Assembly (NCBI GenBank): GCA_002633025.1
Contig: NMRB01000292.1
Coordinates: 382,731 to 446,730, forward strand
Direction of reading: 5' to 3'
Source: Notospermus geniculatus
Lineage: Eukaryota > Nemertea > Pilidiophora > Heteronemertea > Lineidae
DNA length: 64,000 nucleotides
Part shown: positions 1 through 61,391 of the stretch, in pieces
Layout: each line of letters opens with the position of its first letter
Numbering within the stretch: position 1 is the first letter of the stretch
The notes under the pieces: model-generated
Seen by the model: the letters and a program-made list of their open reading frames with translations, nothing else
The model's database searches: none
Told to the model about the DNA's origin: nothing
Position numbers and translations under genes: made by a program

Positions 1-1171
1 GTCTTGATGAATTCAAACAAGCCCAGTAACGGAATTAGTGTATCAGCTGTGTGGAGTCTGATTGCCAGGGAATTGGATTGGTTTGTTTCTCTGATGCACT
101 GAATCAAGAGTGTAACAACCTCCTCGAGTAGAATATCCGATCAATCGCGGTGGACATGTTTGACAAGCAGCGTACGAATGAGGCAAAAATCTTTACACGC
201 ATCTTGTACGCATCATGCACTTGAAATACGAACACCTCAGTGTGAGAATCATATGCAGATTAAGGTGACGGACCTCCCGTAAAGGATTTATTCTTATAGA
301 TTCTGATTTAGAATTGGAATTAGAACAACATTAGTTTATTGAAACAAAAGGCCTCGGGGTAAAAAAGATCAAGATATATGTCATGATTCTGATTTGGTAG
401 AAGACTATACTACATGTACATGAATAGAATAGAAAAAATGAGATGGTAGGCTACCGTAGACCTATGTATGAAATGTAAAATGTAAAAAAGACCTGCATAC
501 AATTTTACACATGATTTAATTAATGAATTAACGCACCCTACGATTTAAAAGAACTGAGATCATGTCTCAAGCTAAAACTGTGGAGCATGTACTGGTTAGC
601 GTAAGAGCATGAATTGCTCACGATGCGAGTCGGGCATTTAATATAGTTAATCGAAGGCGAATCTCAGGCTCCTTCGAAGTTCCTATGGATTTCGTTTTGA
701 TTTTATTTATGCGATAGTTTTTCTTGCTGTTCGTAGCCTTCAGTACTTGGTTAACTAAGACCCCTTGTACCAAAAATTGCAAGTTGACAGTAACGGCGGT
801 CAATATATCGCCAAACGCACAGAACGCAAGATTCTGAAAACTGGATTACGTTATTTACACGTTGGAACATGTGATTCTGATCACAATACATCAAAGTGTG
901 AAAAAACACAGCTCCTCGCCCTTATCTGTGGCTAAGCAGGAAGGTAAGCTTGGGTAATGTCATGTAGTGGTATCTTGTTAGCAGCTTTCCGCCGACACAC
1001 ATTGGTCATCACGAAAACTATGACAAAAAAAGGGGAAAAAACCATCTGAATATGGCTGCCCTGTGGATATTGGATACAACAGCGCTACAACACAATCATT
1101 TCGCAGCCTAATTGACCTATGGACCCTTTAGCATGGCCCAGCAGAGATAAATATTTGGTACAATGGAGGTT
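1..1171. other. AT-rich DNA without recognisable gene
   Basis: I see no exon with PKG-like residues and no repeat family recurring elsewhere. A good donor-like site (GAAG|gtaagc near 945) lacks a matching upstream peptide. Confidence 0.5.
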
Positions 1172-1272
1172 ATAGACCTTTCCAACAAAGATGGCGGTCT
1201 AAAAGTTCTCACGACACCATATCGATATGACGCCAAGTAAACTAAGCTACCATCTTTGTTGGAAAGGTCCAT
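1172..1272. mobile_element. Family I palindromic element, copy 1
   Basis: Inverted arms: GACCTTTCCAACAAAGATGG at the left, CCATCTTTGTTGGAAAGGTC at the right, about 55 bp apart. A second, larger copy at 34442-34822 shares the arms and the AAGTTCTC inner sequence. Confidence 0.75.
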
Positions 1273-1292
1273 ACTCTCTAACCAGAGAAGAC

Positions 1293-1456
1293 AACCAGCA
1301 GTGCAGACACTGTGAATGACAGATATATGTAATGTAAATCTTTTTCCTATTGGCCATTGAAATGTATTAGTACATGTATTTACGTCGGCCAATAGGACTG
1401 GGCGTAAGATTTGCTTCACATGAACTGTCATTCACAGTGCCTGCACGTTGCTGGTG
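1293..1456. mobile_element. Foldback element, single copy
   Basis: The arm ACCAGCAGTGCAGACACTGT is reversed near 1430-1456 (CACAGTGCCTGCACGTTGCT), with inner arms CCTATTGGCC/GGCCAATAGG. An open frame read through it on the minus strand is a by-product. Confidence 0.65.
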
Positions 1457-2293
1457 GGACGTTTTAATGGGTAGAACTGAGTAGTTCCAATGCTAGCCAA
1501 GTTCATACAATTATGTGTATTTGTACATCGTCATTGCGTCAATAATGAATTACTGCACGCTTCCTGGAACGTGATTTCAGATCCGTACGACAGCCTCATT
1601 TCCCAATTAGCAACGAGATCGAGGTACGACTTGCAACCTGTTTTGCCAATCATGAGGAAAATGACCAATAATTAGCATACGTGTACTCAGGAATAGGTCA
1701 AGGCAGAAATCATGTATGGCCGATCGAGGTGTTCGATGGTCGGTCGAAGCTAGTGAAGGACGTGTGTTTGTTTGAGCATTACTAGTAATCAGCTAAGCAC
1801 AGATGCATCGGCCAACTTCATGGTTACCAGCGAAAACAACTGGCTCGCTTCTTCAAATTTATACATTGGGTTGACAAATAGCAACGTTTTTCGAACATGA
1901 AGGATTTGACGTCACTTAATCGTCAGCAGTACATACATGTACGTATAGGGAATGCATTTGTTGAGTTGTGGAGGTCAACTGTTCTTGTGTTTGACGAACA
2001 GAAAATAAACAAGCCTAATGGCAATAATGGTTCGCTGGCGTAAGGGGAATTGAATTACCTTTGAGGTGGATGAAAGTGTGGCTGGTATGCACTATGGATA
2101 TACAGTAGCCTACAACGAACCACGACCCACCCATGGATGGATCTTCGATATGAAACAAACGATGTGACCATGTAAATCGCACTGCTCTGTCTCCATGTTA
2201 CATGTACGTGACGTAGCTTGGTACCATGCACTGGCCTACTCCAGATGACATTGTGAATATCCGGCAGTCAACGCCACCATCGAGAGGAACCAG

Positions 2294-2506
2294 GGCACAC
2301 TAGAGGCAGCTTTTTAGTGCATATATTGGTATGATTAACAGAGAATTGATGGCATGAGGATCCAACTTAGGCATCATTTTTAAGTAAAATTTCATCAATG
2401 TCAAAATATGATCCACAGTTCATGAGTTCGTGGTTACTAGCGCCACCTGTTGTATAGTCGCAGTACTGTTAGTAGCCCAATAGCTAGCTGCCTCTAGAGT
2501 CCCTTT
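2294..2506 (+). mobile_element. Family J element, copy 1
   Basis: The element is bounded by TAGAGGCAGC and GCTGCCTCTA. Its interior (GGTTACTAGCGCCACCTGTT and GAGGATCCAACTT) reappears in reverse at 4184-4397. Confidence 0.7.
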
Positions 2507-3213
2507 GAAACCTTTACTCTTTGGTCGTGGCCGATAATTTTGCCTATATTTCATGGCTAGTAAATATTCAGGAAAACACACGTCCGGCGAATCTTCATTG
2601 CCCCTCCGTCACATCTTCGGTTAGTTGCTGTCCCAATAATCACCACAATCGCCATAGGTTGACAACCAAGCTCATCAATAATTGTCATGTTGACCATGAT
2701 AACATCTACAATGGGAGACACGATGGTTGGTGATGTGTACCTCCTGATAGTTCCCTCTGCCATCCGCTTTATCTTATCGAAGCTATTCAAGATAAACAGT
2801 CTGCTTCCTACTCGGTGAGAAACTAACCGGTGTTTGGGGTGATCAATGTGCACTATCCGTCAATTATGAAATGAAGTATTCTCCCGGGAGGCTGAAGTAG
2901 CCATCGGCACGAGCTTCTCTGCTCGGTCCATCAAGCTGAGAATGAATGAACTCGGTGAAGGAAAACTAAATATACTTTGCCGGTGGTACATCGTACCAGT
3001 CAGCCTCCTGCGATTACAGAGAGCTATGGTGTTAAGGACACCCCGGTTATCGCCCGGTTTCACGCCCTTTGTGGAACCTTTTTAACCGGCATGTTCGTTT
3101 CCACCCTTCCTTTTTAATGTGGCGCTGGGTGTTCAAAGCTAACGGAGAATGAGGAAATGCTGAGCTTCAAATGACCACACAAAGAATACGGTCATAGTTG
3201 ACTGCAGTGCTTG

Positions 3214-3383
3214 AATGGGGACGCTAGCTCAACAGAGGGCAGCACACCGAAACCCGGTCCTAACACAATGGACTCCTTTTGTGTGGGAAATTGATCAGGA
3301 CCGGGATGTCAGTTTCATTTCAATAGTTTTAACCACTAGTGACACCTACAAATGTATTGAAAAAGTCGGCCATCGTCCCCATT
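3214..3383 (+). mobile_element. Family K element, copy 1
   Basis: Ends TGAATGGGGACG and CGTCCCCATTCC. The interior GAGGGCAGCACACCGAAAC and TTGATCAGGACCGGG recurs reversed at 60894-61061. Confidence 0.7.
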
Positions 3384-4183
3384 CCTTTGATGGTGTCAAA
3401 AAGGGAAATGTTGGCTCCAAAATTAGCTAATGATTTATAGGAAGGGTCTATCGTGTAGGACGATGTACGTACTGTAATCGCAGCCGAACAAAATCTAGGT
3501 AAAATGTGCGTCTTTACTATTTAATGATGGTAATCCGAGAATGGACGGGATTTCTGATGGACACCGATCCATTTTATGTTGTTATTCAGCATCGGATTTG
3601 CAAAGAAAATGTATTTCCAACATCCGCAACAAGCAGCGACTTTCTGTGAACGACACCTGATCCGCTTCACCATTTCTGTTGGCATAATAAGCCTACGCAA
3701 TGTGACAACAGTGGTATTCGTACACAGGGGAAGCAATAGGAAATTAAAGTACAGGCGTCCATAGTTATTTATGAGCGCTGACTTGTTGGTTGCCATGGCT
3801 GACTAATAAATAGAGACTGTTTCACACCATTTCTGCAGCGCACCACTCCTATATCTTGCTTGCTAACAAAACACTGTGAATCGGATACGTGTACACAGCA
3901 ACGTACGGGTTTACACAGTGCTTTCCGACAACTTAGCCAAATACACGTACATTGTACAGTACGTTCATGTAGAGTACATGTACTCTCTCAGCTGAGGCAA
4001 TTGTACGAACCCTCAGTTATGCTCAATTAGGCGGCCAATCAGTCGGAAACAAAAATGTTCTGTGCAGAAGTGTTATATCACTTTTGGTGAGTGACTATCG
4101 CAATAGGAGTACAGAGCGGTTGTGTACGCTGTAGCGTGATACTGTATTTTTTGTGTACTGTCCACTGTTCAACAGTTTGGTCT

Positions 4184-4397
4184 TAAAGGGACTAACAAAA
4201 CTGCCACTATACAACAGGTGGCGCTAGTAACCATGAACTCATGAATTGTCACTAGTGAATTGTGGATCAAATGTTGACAATGATGAAATTTTACTTCAAA
4301 AATGATGTCCAAGTTGGATCCTTATACCACCAATTCCGTGTTAGTAATCATAATCAATATACATTACACTAAAAACTGCCTCTAGAGGACCTTTAAA
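4184..4397 (-). mobile_element. Family J element, copy 2 (inverted relative to copy 1)
   Basis: AACAGGTGGCGCTAGTAACC, then AAGTTGGATCC and the AGTGTAATGTATATTG-like end read in reverse order relative to copy 1. The pair is about 1.7 kb apart in opposite orientation. Confidence 0.7.
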
Positions 4398-4493
4398 AGA
4401 AAGTACTATCTCAATTTTGCTGCTCTTGATAAAGCTGCCTCTAGAGGACCTTTAAAAGAAAGTACTATCTCAATTTTGCTGCTCTTGATAACA
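4376..4493 (+). repeat. 59-bp tandem duplication (2 copies)
   Basis: CTGCCTCTAGAGGACCTTTA... through GCTCTTGATAA is repeated at once with no mismatch over 57 bases. It begins inside the end of family J copy 2, so it duplicates that transposon's terminus. Confidence 0.95.
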
Positions 4494-5822
4494 ATTACAA
4501 TAACAATTACAAGACGACCTCATCGGAATCAATACGATCAATACTCTGACTTATTTATTGTTATCAATAATCTGATTGATCTCGTTGGGTGTTGCTATTT
4601 GTGAATTAGATACGTATCGATAGGTAAAGGAGTACTTTGGGTTTTGTTCACATGTAGTACATTTTGTATACGGATACATGTACTGTATGCGTGTTAAAGC
4701 GCCACTCTCTGCATTAGGTTTTCTATCTCGTGGCGGCCGACGTGACCTTTGACCTTTAGGCAACCTCGTTTAATATAGGTTAGATGCGATCAATGTATAC
4801 CCCGTCCTACCAGAGCGCCAATTGGTGGCGGCGAGGTTGATCATAATCAGTGTCCGGACCTTTCAATGCATGCTCGACAAGACTGTTCAAAACCATCTAA
4901 GTTACCAATTAGGCATTGAGACTGTGTTTGCTACACATAAAGTGAAAGAATGAGTTGAAGCATAGTAACTAACCTGGTGAAGGTTAGTCACGCTATAGGC
5001 CTAACAGCAAGTGATGAAAAGGATGGCGACCATTTTTGTCAGCTAAGGTTTCGACATAGTATCAGTCAAGCCTAGTTTTTACCACTGGCTATGTATGGGT
5101 TGGACAGGACACCAGTCTTGTCAAGGTGGGGAGTCATACCTCTTTTATACAGAGGAGGCACTTTAAAAAATACTAGTGTATCACAAACTGATTTACAGGA
5201 CTCTGGTTCAAATTATTTTTCTCAATCTCTTGAAACAGTGTTTTCCGTCTATACATGTATGTACTACCATACCATATGTAATAGTGTCTCTGGTATCTTC
5301 ACCAGAAACGTGGTAGAACTGCATGTACGTTTCAGTCAATGCCAAGGAAACCGCACGAGACTTAATTCAATTAATAACTGGACAGAACGATAAGGATATC
5401 AGGTTTTTCTGTCAATAATCAGCCGAAAATCTAATTAAGGTTATTTACACTCGTTGAGTGTGCGGAACACAAGACGCTTTCATTTGATGTACTCCTTGTT
5501 ATTTGCCTTATCTCGAACGGACAGGGACCAAACATGCCGAACCCGAATTCATCAGGTGTCATAATGACGTTCAAGCAAAAGATCGCTAAAAGTAATTTAC
5601 ACCGTATTGTGCCTTTGTAGAAGGAATTTTCACACGCTAAAGGACCGTTTCTACGACAACGTTTCCCGCCGCGTTTTGCGGTTTTCGCGCTCGTAGAAAA
5701 AAAGGTTCCCGAAAAATCACTTAGGGATTTTTTCACAGGCAGAAAATATGCAGCCCTACATGTAAAAATCTTTTGAAAAAGCGCAAGGGATCTTCATCAT
5801 CGAAGTTTTCTGAAAACCCTAA
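4494..5822. other. No gene or repeat family recognised
   Basis: A 100-codon open frame at 5091-5393 (+) and a 101-codon frame at 5431-5736 (-) show no recognisable domain, start context or conservation clue. I treat both as chance. Confidence 0.45.
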
Positions 5823-5916
5823 AGGATTTCTGAAGAACCTATACGGGGGTTCCTGGAAAACATTTGGTAAAGATTTTTTTCTAGGAATCCCATAAGGTTG
5901 ATTCTTCAGAAATCCT
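5823..5916. repeat. Imperfect hairpin
   Basis: GGATTTCTGAAGAACC is reversed as GATTCTTCAGAAATCC about 60 bp on. The surrounding 5700-5950 is rich in short AAACCCTTAAAG-like variants. Confidence 0.5.
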
Positions 5917-7322
5917 AGATTTTTCAAAAAACCTTTAAGAATTTTTGTAAATTATTCCAGTGAAAACCGCAGCACTCACCGCAAATCGCGGCGGGGAAAC
6001 AACGCTGTTATTGGAAACGGGGCTTCACGTATACGAGTGAGTGAGTTAACGGTACAATGCCATAACTTGGTTACCGATGAAAAATCAGGTTTCCCAGCAA
6101 CATTGCCATGTCCAGTTGCCGCGGCGACAACGACTGATTACACCGGATACCGGCCCTGATTTATACACCGATCTTATATCACATTCTCGGCAGATCTCAC
6201 CTCTTTACCCATGACGCATTAGACACATATAGAGAAACGAAACTCTAGGTGAAATCTTTGGCGTCTAAAATGTGTTCCGCGTCGATATCGGAAAGCCGTC
6301 TCCATTCAAGACATGGTTTTTAAAACTCGCTTCTCAATATCCATTAACTCAATAGAGAATTATTTTTTTGCCTGGCTGTCGGCTTTGATCTTCGTCTCTG
6401 TAACCACTCGTAGGTTAATCACCCCATTCATAGGTGTAATAGTAAGCTTCTTCGGTTAGGCAACGAAAACGTTGACGATGCTCTTCACTTGCACCTGAGA
6501 TCAAGTGTTCAACAAAAATGACTCGCAATAAGGCTCAGAGGCAGCTGCTTTTACCAGGGAGCTTTCATTAAAAGTTGACCCAGGATTTTTGTAGTGGGGT
6601 TCTGAGCATCGTGGCCTCGCCCGCGCCGAGGGGATCACCGGGTTCTCCGTCGGAAAATTTTAAAATCTGAATGTTCAGAGATGCGAATCCTGGATAATCC
6701 CGTCGAGAAATCGTTAGTTGCCCAGATAAAATTAAAAACCGAAATGCTCATGAAATTGATTTCTGGCCAATCCTGACGAAAAATCGTTGGTGAACACATA
6801 AAAAAATCAGGGCTTCCTTCGTGCCGAACACAAATTTTCAGTGTTCATTCCGGTCAAACATCTGAACACTGAAAATCGGTGATGGAGACTATTAAGTGAC
6901 TCTGATTTTCAGTGTTCTTCGTGTCAGGGTTACACCATTGTGCATTACAGTACAGTTTTTAATAATTCCTTGTGGCGAGTTGGCATATTGCTTCCCTTGG
7001 CTCATCTCATCAACAATGGTGAATCCCCTGCTTCTTTCGAGTCTCGTCGACATTCATTCCACACAATGGCTGCTAAGAGTCCCTAAGGGAATTTGAGGAA
7101 CATCGTCGGATAGCTAACTAAGTCATAGTGTCCATGTACTCGCCGTTGGATTTGTTCTTTTGTATCTGGTGAGACCACTGGGCATACAAAGTACGAGAAT
7201 TGCGATGTACGAAAGCGTTGTGACTTAACGTGGTGAAAATTCAAAAATTGTTGGAAAAATACGATTTGGCAATGTTTGAAAAATGGATTTCTCTCCAAAA
7301 CATCTCGGAACCTATTCTGTCA
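5917..7322. other. No gene recognised
   Basis: Mixed sequence. Near 6700-6900 there are short repeats around CAGTGTTC and GAACACTGAAAA in both orientations. No exon features seen. Confidence 0.4.
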
Positions 7323-7494
7323 TCGTTTCGATGGCCCCGCCATCCTGGATTTCTTGCAAACTGCACATGCGCAGTTACATCTGGTGGGCAAATTCGTCTC
7401 CTGACCAATCACATGTGTTGGTTTGCCCTCCAGACAAGTGCGCGCGCACAAACTCTTCGTAAAAACCAAGATGGCGGCGGGCTGTCGAAACCAT
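7323..7494. mobile_element. Family E MITE, copy 1 (YY1/NRF1-like arms)
   Basis: Ends GTTTCGATGGCCCCGCCATC and GATGGCGGCGGGCTGTCGAA. Inside are CTGCACATGCGCAGTTAC and GACCAATCACATGTGTTGG. Copies 2 and 3 are at 42583-42761 and 52636-52820. Confidence 0.85.
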
Positions 7495-8348
7495 GAATTC
7501 CTTCATACACCACCGTCCATCATTCATAATTCCGTTGCTTTACTGGCAAAGGTTTGTCTTTGAAATGCCGTGCGGTCATCCCTCCCAGGCATCCTCTTCT
7601 ACATTAAGTAACAGCGATCTTCCTTCCACATCAGCTGCGCCTTATCAGAAACAATTGCTTTTTCATTCCAGATAGTAGCTTGTGGTTCCATCGTGTCGAT
7701 GGCAAGGAAAAGGGCCATCTCATGCATTAATCATATCTTTATTCTAGTTGATGGTCAATGGCAACACACCGCAGAATTTTTCGTTATTTTCCTACCACGT
7801 TCATGAATCTCTAGAACATGTAGAATGGTCATCTTGCTGATCATCATTGGTCTTGGCTTTATTGGCGGCATCTTGTTCCTGATCTGCAAATTATCCGTGA
7901 AATACAATTTTTCTATCGTAGCGGCAATGACGTCATTTTGTCATTGTCATTGGATGTTCTAAATAAATCTACTGCTAGGTATTACAGCGAAAATGTCCTT
8001 GAGTGACAATAAAAAAGACTAATCGATTTGCCATAATTAGCAGACACCGCCAGTCTTTCACTCAGTGCACACCAAGAGTACATCTTTCTTTGTATAAGAC
8101 AAGGTGTACACGTAGATGTGGCGTATACTGTCGTGGTGTCGGAATTTGCCTGCAGGCTCAATATTATTTAAATGAAATGAATTTACGTCCGTATCCAGAA
8201 AGTAGTCTGAAAGCAACTTGGGGTATTCTCAAAACATGGTTTAACCAGAGCGGCACCAAATTTTACGTCTTGTAAAGTTCCATTTTACGTCTTGTAAGCT
8301 CTGGGTCTATGAAAGCGCTTTACCATGCTCGAAATTTTCTATCGTTCA

Positions 8349-8665
8349 ATTAGCGTGTTCGGAAAGCTTCCCCGAGGAAGTTTCTGGTGCTTCTCACTCT
8401 CGGGGAATGTGAGCATGCCCAGTGAAGGCGAATTTCCGGACGATATTTGCGCTTGGGAAAGGTACTATACTGTGCCCTTGCAGTCGTGAAATATTCCATG
8501 TATAGCCAATCAGCATGCCGGCCGGGAAAGAAAACGAATGCATGCTGGGAGTTTCCCCAAGTGAGCGACTCCCAGACTCGAGGAAGCCTTGGCAACTCTC
8601 CAAATACCTTTCCGAACGCTCTCCCGCTTCCTCGAGCTTCCTCAGGGAAGCTTTCCGAACGCGAC
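8349..8665. mobile_element. MITE with about 28-bp terminal inverted repeats
   Basis: GTGTTCGGAAAGCTTCCCCG at the left is matched by CAGGGAAGCTTTCCGAACGC at the right. Overlapping frames on both strands are explained by the inverted-repeat structure. Confidence 0.8.
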
Positions 8666-9071
8666 CAATGTTTAATGGTTTACACACCCACTCTCTGCTA
8701 ATAAATCGTTTTGACTGTCATCAGTCGAGAGATCGGTCATAGACTAGAGGGATGCTCGCTTCATCACGTATTAAAGCGCAACTTGTGTCACCTATTCTTA
8801 AGTGTGATCACGGCTCTGCCCCACGGGTACACAACCACATGCTATTATCGTCAAGCGTCAAGAGCCCGACAAATCCTTTACTGCATGCCATCGATAGATC
8901 GTTTGCCAAAGAAGCTTCGGAGGTAGTCGAGCATGAAACGAGGGATGGATTCGGTCAGTAGACAGGTGCACCTTCAGTGAGATATTGTCGGTGAGCCTGC
9001 AAGACCATGGCAGACACCGGAATGTACAGATGACTCCAGCTCTAATTTCAAATTTCATTTTCTCCTTCCAG

Positions 9072-58554
<49,483 letters not shown>

Positions 58555-58649
58555 TTCCTTACGATGCAAAATGTAGATATTCCTCTCACTTGCCACCTTG
58601 ATTACTGTCATCAACTTTGTGATACTTCTTCGTTCTTCAGAAATCCGAG

Positions 58650-59010
58650 ACACCATGGTGTATTTACAGGTGCTCTAGTTCGAATTGCAAACATTACGGT
58701 GTGCCACCTATTGTCAACTTCTGGTACTAACAAATCAGATAAAATCGAATTAAGTCTCGCCTCTCACAACTTTTTGTTTGTTTTTGAGCGTAAAATCATA
58801 AATATATTTCAGTTGCAAAAATATTTGTCAAGATAGATATAAAAATAGATAACATTAATGTTTTGGTATACACGGTGCTGCCACCTGTCCGAGGAAAAAT
58901 AACTATTATAATCAACCATGTAAATAAACAAACTGTAATGTTTACAATTCGAACTAGAGCACCTTTAATACCTAGCAAAGGAGACCGACAGTCTCCACGG
59001 TGTCTATAGG
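58650..59010. mobile_element. Foldback element in the 3' flank
   Basis: GGTGCTCTAGTTCGAATTGC pairs with CAATTCGAACTAGAGCACC; outer AGACACCATGG/CCACGGTGTCT. It starts 96 bp after the stop codon and carries an AATAAA. Confidence 0.85.
58923..58928 (+). promoter_or_regulatory. AATAAA hexamer, candidate poly(A) signal
   Basis: This is the first canonical hexamer after the stop, 369 bases downstream. It sits just inside the right arm of a foldback element, so if it is used the transposon supplies the signal. Confidence 0.35.
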
Positions 59011-59798
59011 ACTTCTGCGACATTATTTATTTTCTTACCATACTGTACATGTAAATACCTGTGCCTTGGTCATGTATGGTGTGTGACGTGTGTGTTGATA
59101 CAGTGGTTGCATGATGTAATGTGTCCGTGAATGTGTGTGTGGCACTTGTTTCTTCCGATCAGTTGTAGACATTGTCGACCAAGAGCATGTTATCTGGAAA
59201 ATCTCACATGATTTGTACGCCGGAATCACCGTACAGTACTGTACGCTGGAATCACCGTACAGTACCGCAGATACAGCTGGGTCGGCTCGAATTATCACTT
59301 GCACTATGAGCGGATGGCAATCAATGGCACATGTAAGTGTGTGCCACCTTGCCGATGGGGGCCCTGTAGGCCTACACATGGACGGTTCATGATTTTGGGA
59401 TGGTGGCACCACTCCATCGTCGATGTGAACTGAACAGACTTTAAGATACTGATAGTTTTTTTTGGCTTGTTCCGAATATAGAAATAGAAATGAGAAGTAT
59501 TCAAGTCTATTTTCAAGACACGTACAGAGGGTGCTAAATTGTCAGTTGAATGTGCTGCTGCGTTTGATAGAAAAACTCCCGAGTAAGTCCCTCGCTAAAC
59601 TCCCTCCGCAGTTGTGTATCGCGCCCCCTTCGGTTTACTCGCTCTCCACAACTGCTTAACTTCGTAAAATTCGCCGCGTTCGGTCANCGTCTGCGTCTCA
59701 ATGGATTCAACCTTGTATGAGTGTTAGGTTATACCTTCGCTTTCAGTAAAGGTTATCGTTGCATATGTGAAGCCTCCAGACTTTTTACAGCTACACTT

Positions 59799-60220
59799 CA
59801 TTCCACATCCCAGTGGCGCGAGGTTTTCAGCCGATATCTCCGCAACGGCTGGGTCAAATTCGACATACCATACATCAATTGACATGTCTTTCTTATCGGT
59901 ATCTTCCTGCTATCTTCATTTTTCGCGTAAGGCCGGCATAACGGATCCCTTTCTCAAAACCCATTTCATTTCGCTATGCTGTTCAGTGCAGTTTACACGT
60001 GCTCGATGCATTGCGTCATTTCAAAATGGCCGCCATTTCGGTCGTAAACACAAACTGATTTGTGAAAGAACTTTTTTCTGCCACGTTTTTCGGGAAAATG
60101 ACAGTGATGATGGCTGTAGCGGCAAAAAAGACAAATCGATTGATGTATGGTATATCAAATTTGAGCCAGGCGTTGCGGAGCTATCGTTGATAAACCTCGC
60201 GCCACTCGAAAGTGGAATGG
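59799..60220. mobile_element. Family D MITE, copy 1
   Basis: CATTCCACATCCCAGTGGCG and CGCCACTCGAAAGTGGAATG; ATATCTCCGCAACGGCTGGG pairs with CCAGGCGTTGCGGAGCTAT. Long arms explain a 156-codon frame across it. Confidence 0.92.
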
Positions 60221-60570
60221 AGAGTAGGGTTGTTTGAATCTTCTTTGTCCACCCGTCTTTATGAGATAGCGCTTGGTAGGCCAAGTTGCGGCAACTGTTT
60301 CCTCGGACGTTTTCTTGGCCTGGATTGGTCTTACGAATTCAGCAATGAATACCCCAGACGTGCACGCATTATCGAATGCCAGTGCAAAGATGTAAAAAAT
60401 TCGTTCAAAGTTGGCCTACTCTGGGCAGATATCCTCGTCAAGTGACTCTCTCACGGACGATTTATATTTTCAAAAGTGTAAAAAAGAATTTGAATATAGT
60501 AATGATGTAGTTCATGTATAGTCCAGGTTGGTTTGTATATTTTGTATCAAGTGAATTTATCAAAGAAATG

Positions 60571-60576
60571 AATAAA
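60571..60576 (+). promoter_or_regulatory. AATAAA hexamer, alternative poly(A) signal
   Basis: AATAAA followed by GTG and T-rich sequence (gtgatttg, then ttctttgatttg) within about 35 bases, a plausible cleavage context. It would make the 3' UTR about 2 kb. Confidence 0.35.
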
Positions 60577-60801
60577 GTGATTTGAAAGACTCCCAGATTC
60601 TATTCTTTGATTTGACAGGAAACGGACAAGGTTCGAACCTAATAGGCTAGCCCGTTATGATTGCAAAAATTTAAATGTTTGAGCAGAAAGTGAACTTTGA
60701 AGAGTGGATGAAGTAAGATCGTTTTCACCCATCATTGCTTGTGTGGTTTCCTGCACCTAATGGCCGCTCCACACGATCATTTTTTTCATACAATCTTCTG
60801 A

Positions 60802-61391
60802 ATACTTTACATTCATTTCTCTAAGACCAGTGCCAGATATGCAGGCCTCGCGTCAAGTCCAACCCCTCATTACCTTCAGTTGAATATGGTTGACCAATGA
60901 GGACCCTAGCTCACTGGCTCAATAGGTGTCACCAGTGGTTGAATCTATTGAAATGAAACTGGCAACTCGGTCCTGATCAATCTCCCACACAAAAGCCGTC
61001 CATTGTATAGAACCGAGTTTCGGTGTGCTGCCCTCTATCGTAGCTAGGACGATGCCCATTGGCAGGGTATTGTGTCCTTGTGTGCGCCGATGCAGAGAAG
61101 GTCACCATGTCTGTTTCACTGAGTTAGACTGAACTGATTCATCTTTTGTTAGATTTATTGATCACGCATGGTGGGGTGACTTTAGAACTTGTAGTATACG
61201 GGGCGTGGCTTGTGGCTTTTCTATTTTGGCCAGTTTTTTGACCACACAGTTCCAAGAGCAGGTCAATGGAGAGTGTGAACCAATCAACCTGAACGGACTA
61301 AAAGTAGGCCCTATGACCTCATTCATATTAAAGCGGAGGGAGGTGCATAAGGATATAATGCACTGGTCTTAGAGAAATGAATGTAAAGTAT
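60802..61391. mobile_element. Element with perfect 32-bp inverted arms
   Basis: ATACTTTACATTCATTTCTC... (60802-60833) is exactly reversed at 61360-61391. Family K copy 2 lies inside. Confidence 0.85.
60894..61061 (-). mobile_element. Family K element, copy 2
   Basis: CTCGGTCCTGATCAATCTCC and GTTTCGGTGTGCTGCCCTC match copy 1 (3214-3383) in reverse. Confidence 0.72.

Larger units (their letters stand above)
58555..60600 (+). other. 3' UTR / 3' flank of the PRKG-like gene
   Basis: The 2 kb after the stop has no supported coding frame. It holds a foldback element (58650-59010), a short GGAATCACCGTACAGTAC duplication near 59221-59267, family D copy 1 (59799-60220), and two canonical AATAAA hexamers (58923 and 60571). 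Which one ends the mRNA cannot be told from sequence alone. Confidence 0.5.

Noticed and set aside
618-803. Similarity between NYRINKIK here and NCRVNKIK near 35970
   Set aside because: Only about 25 AT-rich bases are alike; too short to support a shared element or gene.
900-946. Strong donor-like GAAG|gtaagc as end of an upstream PKG exon
   Set aside because: Phase would fit, but the peptide before it lacks the expected EGD-x-GS-x-YV motif.
5091-5393. 100-codon frame containing CMYY, superficially like the CMYP of domain A
   Set aside because: Nothing around the four residues matches, there is no fitting donor, and CMYY arises from a TACATGTATGTAC repeat.
8262-8275. FYVL-like peptide with a nearby gtaaag, possible upstream half of domain A
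   Set aside because: Phase does not match exon A, and the preceding residues do not resemble a nucleotide-binding domain.
59767-60237. 156-codon frame after the kinase gene
   Set aside because: It lies on family D copy 1, and similar frames occur in copy 2; explained by the transposon.
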